In this document: positions 6,666 through 15,719 of the stretch, piece after piece
Numbering within the stretch: position 1 is the first letter of the stretch
Layout of the letters: each line of letters begins with the position of its first letter
Assembly (NCBI RefSeq): GCF_021032705.1
Contig: NZ_JAHVXI010000002.1
Coordinates: 62,001 to 126,000 of the forward strand
Source: Psychroserpens luteolus
Lineage (GTDB): Bacteria > Bacteroidota > Bacteroidia > Flavobacteriales > Flavobacteriaceae
DNA: 64,000 bases
Direction: 5' to 3'
Position numbers and translations under genes: made by a program
The notes under the pieces: generated by a model
What the model saw: only the letters and a program-made list of their open reading frames with translations
Database searches by the model: none
What the model was told of the DNA's origin: nothing

Positions 6666-8894
6666 CTAATCCATTATGTCTATGAGTGTGGCTAATTCTT
6701 TACCATAATCTATAAATGCAATGGTTTCATCTGTCCTTGCCAATTTGATTTTATCAAAAATAACTAGTGCCTCACCATTACTTTCTAAATGATAAATCTG
6801 ACGACTTTCGAAAAAACGAATGATTTCATCTGAAAAAAATGACCTAATCTCAGATTCATTATTCCCCATAAGCAAGAATTTTTTAGAAAAATCAGGATAC
6901 ATATCAAAATCAATGTCCTTATAGCCAGTAAATGCCATCACCTTGTCAAATATTTTTTCTAATACAGCTTCTTTTTCCATGGTAAAAACGGGAATTTTTT
7001 TATTCAATTTTAAGACCATTAGAGTGGTGTTAAACGTCTCAGCTGTAAAAGCCTGACCTTCATTGAATGTTACATCTGCAATTTCCCAAGACACATCCAA
7101 ATCTTTAAATGTTCCTTTGAGACAATTGTATTTGCCTTCAATAGGTCTAATTTCAAAAAAGTGGAACTTCTTTAAATAATCTGTATTCCAATCAACTTGA
7201 CTTGCGTATTGATAATTTTTCTCAGTTGCTAAATTTCGTAATCGCTTTTGCCTTTGAGATAGTTTAGTTCCAGAACCAGCGATATTAATTTTTAAAGCCC
7301 TATTATAGGTAGATGAAGAAACATGAGAATCTAATCCTGATATAAAGACCTCACCGCCTGTAGCCCTCTGTATGTTTAGGTAGTCCACTAGGTAGTCCAT
7401 ATAAGTAATGCCTACCAATCTTGTTTCTGATAAATCAATATTGACATCTGCTCCAGAAGGAATTTGAGCCACTAGTTTATCAACTTTTATAATGCCTAAA
7501 AAATTCGCAATACCTCTAATCTTTAAATCGAAACTGCCATCTGATCGCTTTATTAATTTTGTACGTGATTTATAAACCATTTTAAAAAACCGAGAAATGG
7601 ATACCCTTGCCAATAACATGTGAATGACCAGTGCCAATAATAACCCACCGAGTAAACCAATTAATAAATTGGTGTAAAGTGTTAAAACCATGGTGCCAAC
7701 AAAAAATATTAATTGCTCGATTCCTTGATTATAAATTTGTTTAAAAACGGCAGGAGACGCTAATTTAAACCCAGTATAAACAAGTAAAATTGCAAAAGCA
7801 CATAGCGGGACTTGTCTCATTATTGGGCTCAAAACCACTATAAAAACTAACAATAAAAGTCCTTGATACATGTTGGACCACTTTGTCTTTGCACCATTAT
7901 GAATATTGACTGTACTTCTAATAATGACAGCAATAATTGGCAGACCTCCAATTAGGCCAGCTACCATCGTACTCAATCCAATGCCAGTCAAATCTTTATT
8001 TAAATCCGTCTTTCGTTTATAAGGGTCAATTTTGTCAACAGCTTTCGCAATGGCTAATGATTCAATACTTGTTATGATTAAAATAGATACTACGGTTGTC
8101 CAGAATTCAATGGTATTGATTTTACTAAAATTTGGATGCATTATTGAATCCATAATATTATCTGGAATATCCAACAGCAGATTAGGTCCTACCTCGTATG
8201 CCTTTCCAAAGAATGAAAGCGTATGTTGGTCAAAGAAATTGAAAGCATAAACAAAGGGAATGGAAAGAGCGACGACCCACATTGGCGTAGGCAAAATATG
8301 GAAAAATCGATTACTGATTTTGGAATGAAACAATAATAAAAGTAAGCCTACCAAAGCAATAATCACCACAAAAGGATTCGCTTGAGGTAGGTATAGAACC
8401 GCATCAATAAGGTTTTGTATAATACTCGGACTATCTGAATGCGTGCCTAAGGCAACATGGATTTGTTTTGCAAAGATGATAATTCCGATTGCTGCCAAAA
8501 TACCGTGAATTACAGAAGAATGGAATATATCCGCTAATCGACCCAATTTCAATACTCCCAATACTACTTGAATAGCACCTGAAACGACCACTGCTGCCAA
8601 TACATAACTAAATGCTTGCCCAGAACCATCATCCATCAATACAATTCCCAAAAGTATGACAGCAATAACTCCTTTGGCAGGTCCGTTGACCGATATATGA
8701 CCACCTCGATAAAGGGTTGTTACAACACCGCCAACAATTGCTGAGATGATACCGGACATTGCAGGTGCACCTGCTGCCAAAGCAATGCCTAATGAAAGAG
8801 GTAGTGCAATAAGTGATACACTCACTGCTGCAATTAAATCACTTTGCCAATTTTGAATTAAACCTTTAAAGCCTTTTTCTGGTGTAATTTCCAT
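6666..8894 (-). CDS. SulP family inorganic anion transporter with STAS domain
   Basis: A 742-residue SLC26/SulP transporter for anions such as sulfate or bicarbonate (substrate cannot be told). The N-terminus has the family opening (WQSDLIAAVSVSLIALPLSLGIALAAGAP) and the GGHISVNGPAKG segment of the core domain; about 11-14 hydrophobic segments run to residue ~440. A STAS domain follows (VNIDLSETRLVGITYMDYL, ~490-510). Beyond it there is an extra cytoplasmic tail of ~200 residues without a family I know. It is in an operon with the small membrane protein and the acylase upstream. Both its flanks carry the same 24-codon sequence, a sign of rearrangement. Confidence 0.92.
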   Translation of the reverse strand: MEITPEKGFKGLIQNWQSDLIAAVSVSLIALPLSLGIALAAGAPAMSGIISAIVGGVVTTLYRGGHISVNGPAKGVIAVILLGIVLMDDGSGQAFSYVLAAVVVSGAIQVVLGVLKLGRLADIFHSSVIHGILAAIGIIIFAKQIHVALGTHSDSPSIIQNLIDAVLYLPQANPFVVIIALVGLLLLLFHSKISNRFFHILPTPMWVVALSIPFVYAFNFFDQHTLSFFGKAYEVGPNLLLDIPDNIMDSIMHPNFSKINTIEFWTTVVSILIITSIESLAIAKAVDKIDPYKRKTDLNKDLTGIGLSTMVAGLIGGLPIIAVIIRSTVNIHNGAKTKWSNMYQGLLLLVFIVVLSPIMRQVPLCAFAILLVYTGFKLASPAVFKQIYNQGIEQLIFFVGTMVLTLYTNLLIGLLGGLLLALVIHMLLARVSISRFFKMVYKSRTKLIKRSDGSFDLKIRGIANFLGIIKVDKLVAQIPSGADVNIDLSETRLVGITYMDYLVDYLNIQRATGGEVFISGLDSHVSSSTYNRALKINIAGSGTKLSQRQKRLRNLATEKNYQYASQVDWNTDYLKKFHFFEIRPIEGKYNCLKGTFKDLDVSWEIADVTFNEGQAFTAETFNTTLMVLKLNKKIPVFTMEKEAVLEKIFDKVMAFTGYKDIDFDMYPDFSKKFLLMGNNESEIRSFFSDEIIRFFESRQIYHLESNGEALVIFDKIKLARTDETIAFIDYGKELATLIDIMD

Positions 8895-8924
8895 GTATTT
8901 AACTATCTGTGTTTATAAAATATT

Positions 8925-9281
8925 TTAACGTCCTCCTAAAATGCTTAATTGTTTTCCTAATAAGGCCGAAACACCAGCAGCTAAGCCACCTACAACTCCA
9001 GTCACGAGGATGAGGAGATATGGATTTCCACCTAAATAGAGTAGTACCGAGATCTTTTTGGCGAGTGTAAAGTCATTGCCACTACTTACCATAACCGCAT
9101 AAACGACCCAAAATAGGAGAATGGCAAAAAATGGGACAAAGAACACTGCCGATTTTTTCAAACTAAAAAACAGCGCAGAGACAAAACCTGCCACCATAAC
9201 CGACCACCAAGGTAAAAACTGAGATAAGATCAAGGCTAATATAATCGTAACGATAAAGTTGATGATGTTTGGCTTACTCAT
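8925..9281 (-). CDS. Small hydrophobic membrane protein
   Basis: A 118-residue protein with four hydrophobic segments (about residues 8-24, 26-42, 46-68, 84-112), the last containing a glycine-rich helix GVVGGLAAGVSALLG and ending LSILGGR. The family is unknown to me; it is seen next to acylase genes in flavobacteria as far as I recall, but that is weak. The start overlaps the end of the acylase gene by eight bases, so the two are translationally coupled. Its last 24 codons are repeated at 6464-6545. Confidence 0.75.
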   Translation of the reverse strand: MSKPNIINFIVTIILALILSQFLPWWSVMVAGFVSALFFSLKKSAVFFVPFFAILLFWVVYAVMVSSGNDFTLAKKISVLLYLGGNPYLLILVTGVVGGLAAGVSALLGKQLSILGGR

Positions 9282-11694
9282 TGCTAGAAGGTGTTAAGGT
9301 TTGTGTAGAGATGATATCGCTTGTTGCTGTGTCGCTTTGCATAAAATTGAGCTCGTGATAGTTCCCAGCAGCCCAATCGTCTATAAAGTTATCGTAATAG
9401 GTGCTTCCTGGGTTTCCAGACTGACCGCCTGGATAAATTCCCAATGCTTTTGGAGGCGAACTCATTTCTACGATCATACGCCATGATGGCCCATGGTTTT
9501 TAGAAGTGGCATTCACAATATTGGCATCACCACCAATAGGCAAATCAAAGCGCGAAAAGGCAGGCAATCCTTGCAATAGGTGTCCGACATATGTGCCTTT
9601 AAAATCGCCCCAATTGTAATCACCATGCTTGGCTTTCCATTCGGTGAGATAGGTAGCTGCTTCTTTAAAGGATTTTAAGAACAGGTCATTAGCTGTTTCT
9701 TTTTCGGGTGTGTCCAGAATATCCATAAAGGGATCTTCAGGATGGTGTTTCAATAAATAAATGGCTTGATAGGTAAACGGTGAGGTTAAGGCTTCATCCT
9801 CACTGTCAAACTCATCCCAAATCATTGGATATAGTGCATGCCACCAGGCACGCCAAATGCTTGGCCCAACCTTATCAATGTCATTATAGAAGTCCCAGCC
9901 TTTTAATTCCTCCAATAGCTTTTCTTCATCTGGTGTTAGTCCAGAATCTTCCATATGCGCATACATATGAGGCAAGAGTTCGGCCGCTTTTAAATTATAG
10001 TTGTTATTGTGAAGCGCTTTAAAGTCGTCTACAGAGAATTTTTTCTTAGAGCTGAAGAAACTATTAATCACACGATTGCGATAGGTTTCGTAGCCATCGT
10101 TAAATACGTAGAACGGATAACTTTCATCCACAGGATGCTGGTTGGCAGAACTCACAAAACCACGTTCGGGATTCTTGACATGCGCATTAAAAGCTTGCGG
10201 AATAAAACTTTGCCAATCGTGATCCGGATTAGAACCATCCATTAAGAATTTGCCTTGACCTTCCCACTTATTTGGAAAGAGTCCTTGAATCCACAAGGCA
10301 ATATCACCTTCGGTAGAGGCGAATACAAAATTTTGCGCAGGTGCTGTATATGTTTTTAAAGCATCGACATAATCGTCGTAATTCTTGGCCTTATTGAGTG
10401 CTAAAAACGGACGTTGGTTATTGCCACCAATATGACCAACCCATTTCATGGCATAGCCAGCACGTTCGTTATCACTTTTAAAATTATGATCGTAAGTCAC
10501 GGGACCATGATGTGTGTAGATCACAGAATCGATAACCGTTTGCGCACCTCGCACTTTTATGCTTTCCACACGAACACTTGTGTTTTTCCATTGCTTGTCA
10601 TGTTTGTACTGCGTTCTTGTGTCGTCTTTAAATTCGATTTTATACCAATCTAAAACATCGCGTGTTGCATTGGTTTCGCCCCAAGCGATATGTTCATTAA
10701 ATCCTGAAATCACACCTAAAGCACCTGGTAGTGTTGCTCCCATAGTTTTATGGTTTGGTGTACTTAATTGCATGACAAACCAAATAGAAGGTATGTTTAG
10801 ACTTAAATGCGGATCGTTAGCGAGTATTGGATTCCCTGTTGCCGATTTAGCGCCTGAAACTGCCCAGTTGTTACTGCCATTATCAGGATGTGGCTTTTCA
10901 ATGGTCTCTCTAATGGTATCTAGAGGCAATTCACTTCGTGGTGTTTTTGTTTTTTCGGTATCAATAAAACTCCAATCGGTCTCTTTAGGAATTACAGGAT
11001 CGTTCACATCAAAGAAATCAGGGAAGAGCAAATCGAAGCGTTCCTGACCAAATTTACGTAAGACGTTGGTGTATTCGAGATCGTCATCACCACCTGCTAA
11101 CATTTTGGTCATATACATCAAAAGCAAGGCTGTTTTTTTGATAGTCCAAGGTTCTGGCTTGTAATCCAATAATTTAAATTCTACCGGAATGCTCTTCGTG
11201 TCCAAAGATTCGATATAAGCATTTACACCATCACGATAGGCTTCTAAGAATGCTATAGCTTCAGGATCATCTTTCATTTTTTCTAAGGCTTTTTCTGCGC
11301 CATACGCCATACCACGTCTGCGTTCACGACGATCATAATCTATGGCATTTTCCCCTACAATTTCAGATAAGCGTCCAGCTGCAGCATGTGTTTGAAACTC
11401 CATTTGCCACAAACGGTGTTTTGCAGTAATATACCCTTGAGCTTTGTATAGATCGGCGTCGTTTTGTGCGAAGACATGCGGAATTAAATGTTCGTCATAA
11501 TGAATCGTAACTGGAGCCGATAAGCCTTTGATGGTTACATTTCCGTCGATAACCTCATTGGTATCATTTTGCCAGACACCACTTACAGGATCGAGGAATT
11601 TTCCAATGGGAGGGATGCTACCTAGCTTTGTATTTAAACAATAAAAAACAACTAAGGTGAGCACCAAAGTTGTAATGAGTTTGATGTATTTCAT
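9274..11694 (-). CDS. Penicillin acylase family (Ntn-hydrolase) protein
   Basis: An 806-residue member of peptidase family S45. It has an N-terminal hydrophobic helix (residues 4-22) that exports it to the periplasm, an A-chain region, and the autoprocessing site GSNNWAVSG with Ser274 as the expected N-terminal nucleophile of the B chain. Later motifs (SGFNEHIAWGETNA, SANQHPVD, GGQSGNPGSTYYDN) are those of the B chain. The family hydrolyses amides of acylated amines such as beta-lactams or acyl-homoserine lactones; the true substrate here is unknown. It begins the operon with the small membrane protein and sulP. Confidence 0.93.
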   Translation of the reverse strand: MKYIKLITTLVLTLVVFYCLNTKLGSIPPIGKFLDPVSGVWQNDTNEVIDGNVTIKGLSAPVTIHYDEHLIPHVFAQNDADLYKAQGYITAKHRLWQMEFQTHAAAGRLSEIVGENAIDYDRRERRRGMAYGAEKALEKMKDDPEAIAFLEAYRDGVNAYIESLDTKSIPVEFKLLDYKPEPWTIKKTALLLMYMTKMLAGGDDDLEYTNVLRKFGQERFDLLFPDFFDVNDPVIPKETDWSFIDTEKTKTPRSELPLDTIRETIEKPHPDNGSNNWAVSGAKSATGNPILANDPHLSLNIPSIWFVMQLSTPNHKTMGATLPGALGVISGFNEHIAWGETNATRDVLDWYKIEFKDDTRTQYKHDKQWKNTSVRVESIKVRGAQTVIDSVIYTHHGPVTYDHNFKSDNERAGYAMKWVGHIGGNNQRPFLALNKAKNYDDYVDALKTYTAPAQNFVFASTEGDIALWIQGLFPNKWEGQGKFLMDGSNPDHDWQSFIPQAFNAHVKNPERGFVSSANQHPVDESYPFYVFNDGYETYRNRVINSFFSSKKKFSVDDFKALHNNNYNLKAAELLPHMYAHMEDSGLTPDEEKLLEELKGWDFYNDIDKVGPSIWRAWWHALYPMIWDEFDSEDEALTSPFTYQAIYLLKHHPEDPFMDILDTPEKETANDLFLKSFKEAATYLTEWKAKHGDYNWGDFKGTYVGHLLQGLPAFSRFDLPIGGDANIVNATSKNHGPSWRMIVEMSSPPKALGIYPGGQSGNPGSTYYDNFIDDWAAGNYHELNFMQSDTATSDIISTQTLTPSSNE

Positions 11695-11767
11695 GCGGTT
11701 GGAACTTTTAAGGCATGAATTTACTGAAATATTTTGAAATTAATTATTTGGATGAGTAATTAAAGGC

Positions 11768-12064
11768 TTACCTAAGTACCAACTTTTTAATCACTTCCTT
11801 ACCCACAGATTCATTAAGCATATCAATAATCTTTTGTTTGCCATAACTTAACTCTTCACGAAGTACACTTGAGCTTAATGACACATATAAAGTATCTCTA
11901 TCTAGTTTGATATCGGTCGTGTAGTTATTCACACCATTCCCCATCATTTTAGACCAAGCTTCACGCACATCAACCTTGTCCAAACCAGCTTGTAGCTTAT
12001 TGGTATCCACAAATTCCTTGAGGATATCGCTTATAGGTAAGTGATCATTTTGTCGTTTGGCCAT
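11768..12064 (-). CDS. DUF721 (DciA-like) protein
   Basis: A 98-residue DUF721 protein. In other bacteria the N-terminal KH-like domain of this family (DciA) helps load the replicative helicase. Here SDILKEFV (start of the domain), VREAWSKMMG and the closing LYVSLSSSVLREELSYGKQKIIDMLNE are the family pattern. It follows recF and a lipoprotein gene in one operon, its ATG sharing a base with the stop of the gene before it; a link to replication fits the recF neighbour. Confidence 0.88.
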   Translation of the reverse strand: MAKRQNDHLPISDILKEFVDTNKLQAGLDKVDVREAWSKMMGNGVNNYTTDIKLDRDTLYVSLSSSVLREELSYGKQKIIDMLNESVGKEVIKKLVLR

Positions 12065-12483
12065 TAGTCTAAATCTAGAGGTTCATAACGTCTATAAAGA
12101 TACATATCTTTATTGGTATTATTGATAATGAGCAACTCATTTTCGGTAGCATTTAGCACGGTTTCTTTCCAGTTGGCATAAGGTGTTTTATAATAGATAT
12201 TTAAACTATCATTCTCTAGTTTTATATGAAATGACTCCACACTTTTTGATGTTTCATATTTCCCTAAAAGATTGGGCTTTAGTTTCCGGCGAGAACCTGT
12301 TAAACTATCTGAAACTTGGATATAATCTATCGTATTGTTAAATCTGTAATCTCTTTTAGAACCATCGCTAAGTGTGACTTCGTCGATTTCCCAATAGCCT
12401 TCTAGATGCATGATAAAGGTTTCAGGATCTTTTGAGCAACCCAATGTGATACTAACAAAGAGTAGGAGTAGGATTTTTTTCAT
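12064..12483 (-). CDS. Lipocalin-like lipoprotein
   Basis: A 139-residue lipoprotein: signal [12 protein letters not shown] with the Cys at residue 16. The rest is beta-rich, with [10 protein letters not shown] near the N-terminus and repeats of charged and hydrophobic residues as in the short lipocalin-like lipoproteins common in flavobacteria. Probably outer-membrane linked on the periplasmic side. It overlaps recF by four bases and is the middle gene of the recF-lipoprotein-DUF721 operon, a conserved order in this family as far as I recall; the ligand is unknown. Confidence 0.75.
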   Translation of the reverse strand: MKKILLLLFVSITLGCSKDPETFIMHLEGYWEIDEVTLSDGSKRDYRFNNTIDYIQVSDSLTGSRRKLKPNLLGKYETSKSVESFHIKLENDSLNIYYKTPYANWKETVLNATENELLIINNTNKDMYLYRRYEPLDLD

Positions 12484-13559
12484 AATTTGAAAATTTTATA
12501 CGATTGATGGATTTGCTTCACTACATTTTCGGTACGCTCGGCATGTGTATCACTTATGAATAATTGTCCGAAATCATCATTATCCACCAAACTGATAATT
12601 TGTGCCACCCGGTTTTCGTCTAACTTATCAAAAATATCATCCAATAATAACAATGGTGTGACACCACTTTGTTGCTTTATAAAGTCGAATTGCGCCATTT
12701 TTAGAGCAATTAGGAAAGATTTTTGCTGACCTTGACTTCCAAATTTTTTAATAGGATAGGTGTCAATCTGAAAGTTGAGATCATCCTTATGAATTCCAAC
12801 GCTCGTATATTGCAAGGCTTTATCTTTATTGATGTTATTGGCTAATAAGGTTTGCAAGTCACCATCAAACAAATCGCTCTTATACTTCAAATTCACAGCT
12901 TCATTTTTATTGCTAATGGCTTCATAACGCGCTTTAAATATTGGAATGAATGTTTTTAGAAAGGCATCACGCGTTTTAAAAATCTCACTGCCATAGATTG
13001 ATAATTGCTCATTATATACCTCTAATGTTTGTGCATTAAACGTGTTATTAAGCGCAAAGTATTTGAGTAAAGCATTACGTTGTGACAATACTTTATTGTA
13101 GTTAATCAAATTATTGAGGTAGCTTTTGTCACTTTGCGATATGACGCTATCAATAAACTTACGTCGTGTATCACTACCTTCAATGATGAGATCGCGATCT
13201 GCAGGTGAAATAATAACCAAAGGAATAAACCCAATATGATCGCTAAACTTCTCATACGCTTTCCCATTGCGTTTAATCATTTTTTTTTGTCCGCGCTTTA
13301 AGGACACCACAATTTTTTCAGTTTTATCATTTTTACTGAAAATCCCATCTATAACAAAAAAGTCTTCATCGTGTTTAATATTTTGCGTGGCAACAGGGTT
13401 GAAGTAACTTTTTCCGAAGGATAAATGGTAAATAGCGTCAAGTGCATTGGTTTTACCGACACCATTGGCTCCAACAAAACAGTTAATTTTAGTATCAAAT
13501 TCAAAATCCTGACTTTCAAAATTCTTGTAATTAACTAAGCTTAACGTGTTTAAAATCAT
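12480..13559 (-). CDS. recF: DNA replication and repair protein RecF
   Basis: A 359-residue SMC-like ATPase of the RecFOR pathway, which helps load RecA on gapped DNA. Walker A is GANGVGKTN (residues 30-38), the ABC signature region is [18 protein letters not shown] (~275-292), and Walker B is [12 protein letters not shown] (~305-316), followed by the switch segment [12 protein letters not shown]. Length matches the family. It leads an operon with a lipoprotein and DUF721 and is divergent from the TPR-ribH operon. Confidence 0.98.
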   Translation of the reverse strand: MILNTLSLVNYKNFESQDFEFDTKINCFVGANGVGKTNALDAIYHLSFGKSYFNPVATQNIKHDEDFFVIDGIFSKNDKTEKIVVSLKRGQKKMIKRNGKAYEKFSDHIGFIPLVIISPADRDLIIEGSDTRRKFIDSVISQSDKSYLNNLINYNKVLSQRNALLKYFALNNTFNAQTLEVYNEQLSIYGSEIFKTRDAFLKTFIPIFKARYEAISNKNEAVNLKYKSDLFDGDLQTLLANNINKDKALQYTSVGIHKDDLNFQIDTYPIKKFGSQGQQKSFLIALKMAQFDFIKQQSGVTPLLLLDDIFDKLDENRVAQIISLVDNDDFGQLFISDTHAERTENVVKQIHQSYKIFKL

Positions 13560-13653
13560 AAAACTAATAGGAATATTCTTAATAAGGTTGGCTTTATTGT
13601 AAGCGGAAGTAAAAATAACAAATAATTTACCTTTTAAATCCCAATAAAAATTT

Positions 13654-13661
13654 TATTTTTG
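13654..13661 (+). promoter_or_regulatory. Probable -7 promoter box for the TPR-ribH operon
   Basis: TATTTTTG, an exact match to TAnnTTTG, 19 bases before the ATG at 13681. Transcription would begin near 13668 and leave a very short leader. No clear -33 TTTG is seen. Confidence 0.5.
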
Positions 13662-13680
13662 CGGGCACAAATACAGAATT

Positions 13681-14457
13681 ATGGCAACATATAAGAAAAG
13701 AGGATACAAACCGAAACCGATAAAGGAAAAAGGTGAAAAAATAGAAGTTTTAGAACAAGAGTCTACAACGGCAGAAGTATTTAACACTTTAGATGAAGGC
13801 GCTAATAAAGCTGAAGACTTTGTGGCGAGAAATCAAAAAGGTATTTTCATTATTGTAGGTTTAGCAGCAGTTATTGCACTAGCTTATTTAGGATACAACA
13901 AATATATTGCTGGTCCTAAGGCTAAAGAAGCTATGAATGAAATGTATATTGCACAGAAACATTTTGAAGATGCATTTGTAACAGGAGCTAATAAAGATTC
14001 GTTATTAACAATTGCACTAGATGGCGCTGAAGGTAAGTTAGGTTTATCTGATATTGCAGACCAATATGGTAGTACATCGGCTGGAAATATAGCAAACTAT
14101 CAGGCTGGTATGGCTTATTTAAACTTAAAAGATTATACGAATGCTGTAAAATATTTAGGTGATTTTAAAACAAGTGATGCTGTTTTAGGGCCATTAGCTA
14201 AAGGTGGTATAGGAGATGCGTTTGTACAATTAGAACAATTACCAGAAGCTTTAGACTATTATGAACAAGCAATCAAAGCCTCTACGAATGACTATACAAC
14301 ACCTATGTACTTATTGAAAGCTGCAAATGTAGCACAGACGTTAGGACAATCGGATAAGGCGTTAGGTTATTATAAGAGAATCAAATCTGATTTTTCAGAT
14401 TCAGATCAGGCTAAGAATATAGAAACGTTTATTGGTAGAGCAGAAGCAAGCAAATAA
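13681..14457 (+). CDS. Membrane-anchored tetratricopeptide repeat protein (YfgM-like)
   Basis: A 258-residue protein with a basic N-terminus, one transmembrane helix at about residues 58-76 (FIIVGLAAVIALAYLGYNKY) and a C-terminal periplasmic TPR region: YLNLKDYTNAVKYL, LEQLPEALDYYEQAI and LGQSDKALGYYKRI are three recognisable repeats. The layout (cytoplasmic tail, helix, TPR) is that of YfgM, an accessory of the Sec translocon; function here is inferred. It is transcribed with ribH, with two bases between the genes. Confidence 0.8.
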   Translation: MATYKKRGYKPKPIKEKGEKIEVLEQESTTAEVFNTLDEGANKAEDFVARNQKGIFIIVGLAAVIALAYLGYNKYIAGPKAKEAMNEMYIAQKHFEDAFVTGANKDSLLTIALDGAEGKLGLSDIADQYGSTSAGNIANYQAGMAYLNLKDYTNAVKYLGDFKTSDAVLGPLAKGGIGDAFVQLEQLPEALDYYEQAIKASTNDYTTPMYLLKAANVAQTLGQSDKALGYYKRIKSDFSDSDQAKNIETFIGRAEASK

Positions 14458-14459
14458 TT

Positions 14460-14942
14460 ATGGCAACTGCAAATCATAATTTATCAAACTACGATAAAAA
14501 CACAATCCCAAACGCGAAAGACTTTCGGTTTGGGATTGTTGTTTCTGAATGGAATGATACCATCACAAATGGTCTATTTCAAGGTGCTTATGACGCCTTA
14601 ATAGACTGTGGTGCATTAGCTGATAACATTATCAAATGGGATGTTCCTGGCAGTTTTGAACTGATCTATGGCAGCAAAAAAATGCTCGACCAAAACGTTG
14701 ATGCTGTTATTGCCATTGGCTGTGTGATACAAGGTGAAACCAAACATTTTGATTTTGTTTGTGAAGGAGTGACACATGGTATCAAAGCGTTGAATTTAAC
14801 GTCTGATACGCCTGTCATCTTTTGTGTACTTACCGATAATACGATGCAGCAATCGATTGATCGTTCTGGAGGTAAGCATGGTAATAAAGGCACTGAAGCT
14901 GCTATTGCGGCAATTAAAATGGCCGAACTTTCTAGACGCTAG
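14460..14942 (+). CDS. ribH: 6,7-dimethyl-8-ribityllumazine synthase
   Basis: A 160-residue lumazine synthase, the penultimate step of riboflavin synthesis, which condenses 5-amino-6-ribitylamino-uracil with 3,4-dihydroxy-2-butanone 4-phosphate. Family motifs: FGIVVSEWND (the phosphate-binding N-terminal strand), VPGSFEL (~56-62), IAIGCVIQGETKHFDFVCEGVTHGI (~84-108, with His catalytic) and FCVLTDN. Length is typical. It follows the TPR gene directly; no other rib gene is near. Confidence 0.98.
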   Translation: MATANHNLSNYDKNTIPNAKDFRFGIVVSEWNDTITNGLFQGAYDALIDCGALADNIIKWDVPGSFELIYGSKKMLDQNVDAVIAIGCVIQGETKHFDFVCEGVTHGIKALNLTSDTPVIFCVLTDNTMQQSIDRSGGKHGNKGTEAAIAAIKMAELSRR

Positions 14943-15139
14943 TACATTTTTAATCTTTAATGTCATAGGTTAAATTGGGCTGTGCCAAATTGGACACTTT
15001 TGCAGTCCTTCTGGTACACCGTCAAATAGCTTCACTTTCAAAATTTAGTTTTTGAGATTTTGAATTCATTTAAGGAGTTGGCATTCTTTTTGTTAATAAT
15101 TTTAGCGAATCCTTAAGTGTTTTTTCCTTGTAATTTCTG

Positions 15140-15147
15140 TACTTTTG
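15140..15147 (+). promoter_or_regulatory. Probable -7 promoter box for the small-membrane-protein-mutL operon
   Basis: TACTTTTG matches TAnnTTTG. It is 32 bases before the TTG start at 15179. The 236-base gap after ribH holds this and no gene. Confidence 0.45.
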
Positions 15148-15178
15148 AGATATATCAGGTTTAATTAAGTCAGTCAAC

Positions 15179-15406
15179 TTGTTTAATCAAAGAAAAAATA
15201 GGCGTTTTAGTTATAAGTCACGTTTGAAGGGTTCTGATACCGAAGGTTATCGGGAAGAGTCTAAAGAAGACTTGAAAGCGAAGTGGGAAGACATGCGAGG
15301 TCATACAAGGCGTAAAGGCAGTATATTAACCTCTCTACCGGCTTTAATACTAATTTTAGTAGCGCTTTTTGTTTTAATTTATATCCTTAACAGATATATT
15401 AAATAA
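15179..15406 (+). CDS. Small membrane protein upstream of mutL
   Basis: A 75-residue protein with a TTG start, the only start that keeps the basic, well-conserved-looking N-terminus FNQRKNRRFSYKSRL. A charged linker leads to one C-terminal transmembrane segment (LTSLPALILILVALFVLIYIL). I know no function; proteins of this shape precede mutL in flavobacteria. Seven bases separate it from the next small membrane gene, and the pair shares the plan of basic N-terminus, charged middle and one C-terminal helix. Confidence 0.6.
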   Translation: MFNQRKNRRFSYKSRLKGSDTEGYREESKEDLKAKWEDMRGHTRRKGSILTSLPALILILVALFVLIYILNRYIK

Positions 15407-15413
15407 TTGTACT

Positions 15414-15719
15414 ATGGGTCCAATAAAATTTACTTTAATCAAAAGATTACCTAGAAATAAAAGGTTCAACTATACACCGCGATATTATAATGGTAAAGAA
15501 GATACAGATACCACGCAATACCCAACTAAGATTGATGCCTATGCCGACACCTATAATAAAAATGATATTTCTGGCCAATGGCATGAAAACAGAATAAAGA
15601 ACAGAACCAGAAATAATTCTGAATTTAATAGAACCATCCTAATTTTAATTGGAATCTTCGTTTTAGTGTTTCTATACATTATAGATTTCGATTTATCCAT
15701 TTTCTCCCTTAAACGCTAA
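15414..15719 (+). CDS. Small membrane protein, second of the pair before mutL
   Basis: A 101-residue protein, again with a basic N-terminus (IKFTLIKRLPRNKRFNYTPRYY), a polar middle and a single C-terminal membrane helix (TILILIGIFVLVFLYIIDF). The RNKRFNYTPRYY stretch resembles RKNRRFSYKSRL of the gene before it, so the two may be ancient relatives. Its stop shares a base with the mutL start. Function unknown. Confidence 0.6.
   Translation: MGPIKFTLIKRLPRNKRFNYTPRYYNGKEDTDTTQYPTKIDAYADTYNKNDISGQWHENRIKNRTRNNSEFNRTILILIGIFVLVFLYIIDFDLSIFSLKR

Noticed and set aside
10559-11047. 162-codon open frame on the plus strand opposite the acylase gene
   Set aside because: Lies wholly antisense to a strongly supported S45 hydrolase with intact active-site motifs; low-complexity composition, no domain, no start signal.
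14981-14998. Near-palindrome GTGCCAAATTGGACAC after ribH as a terminator
   Set aside because: The arms are short with mismatches and the T run after it is broken; not strong enough to list.
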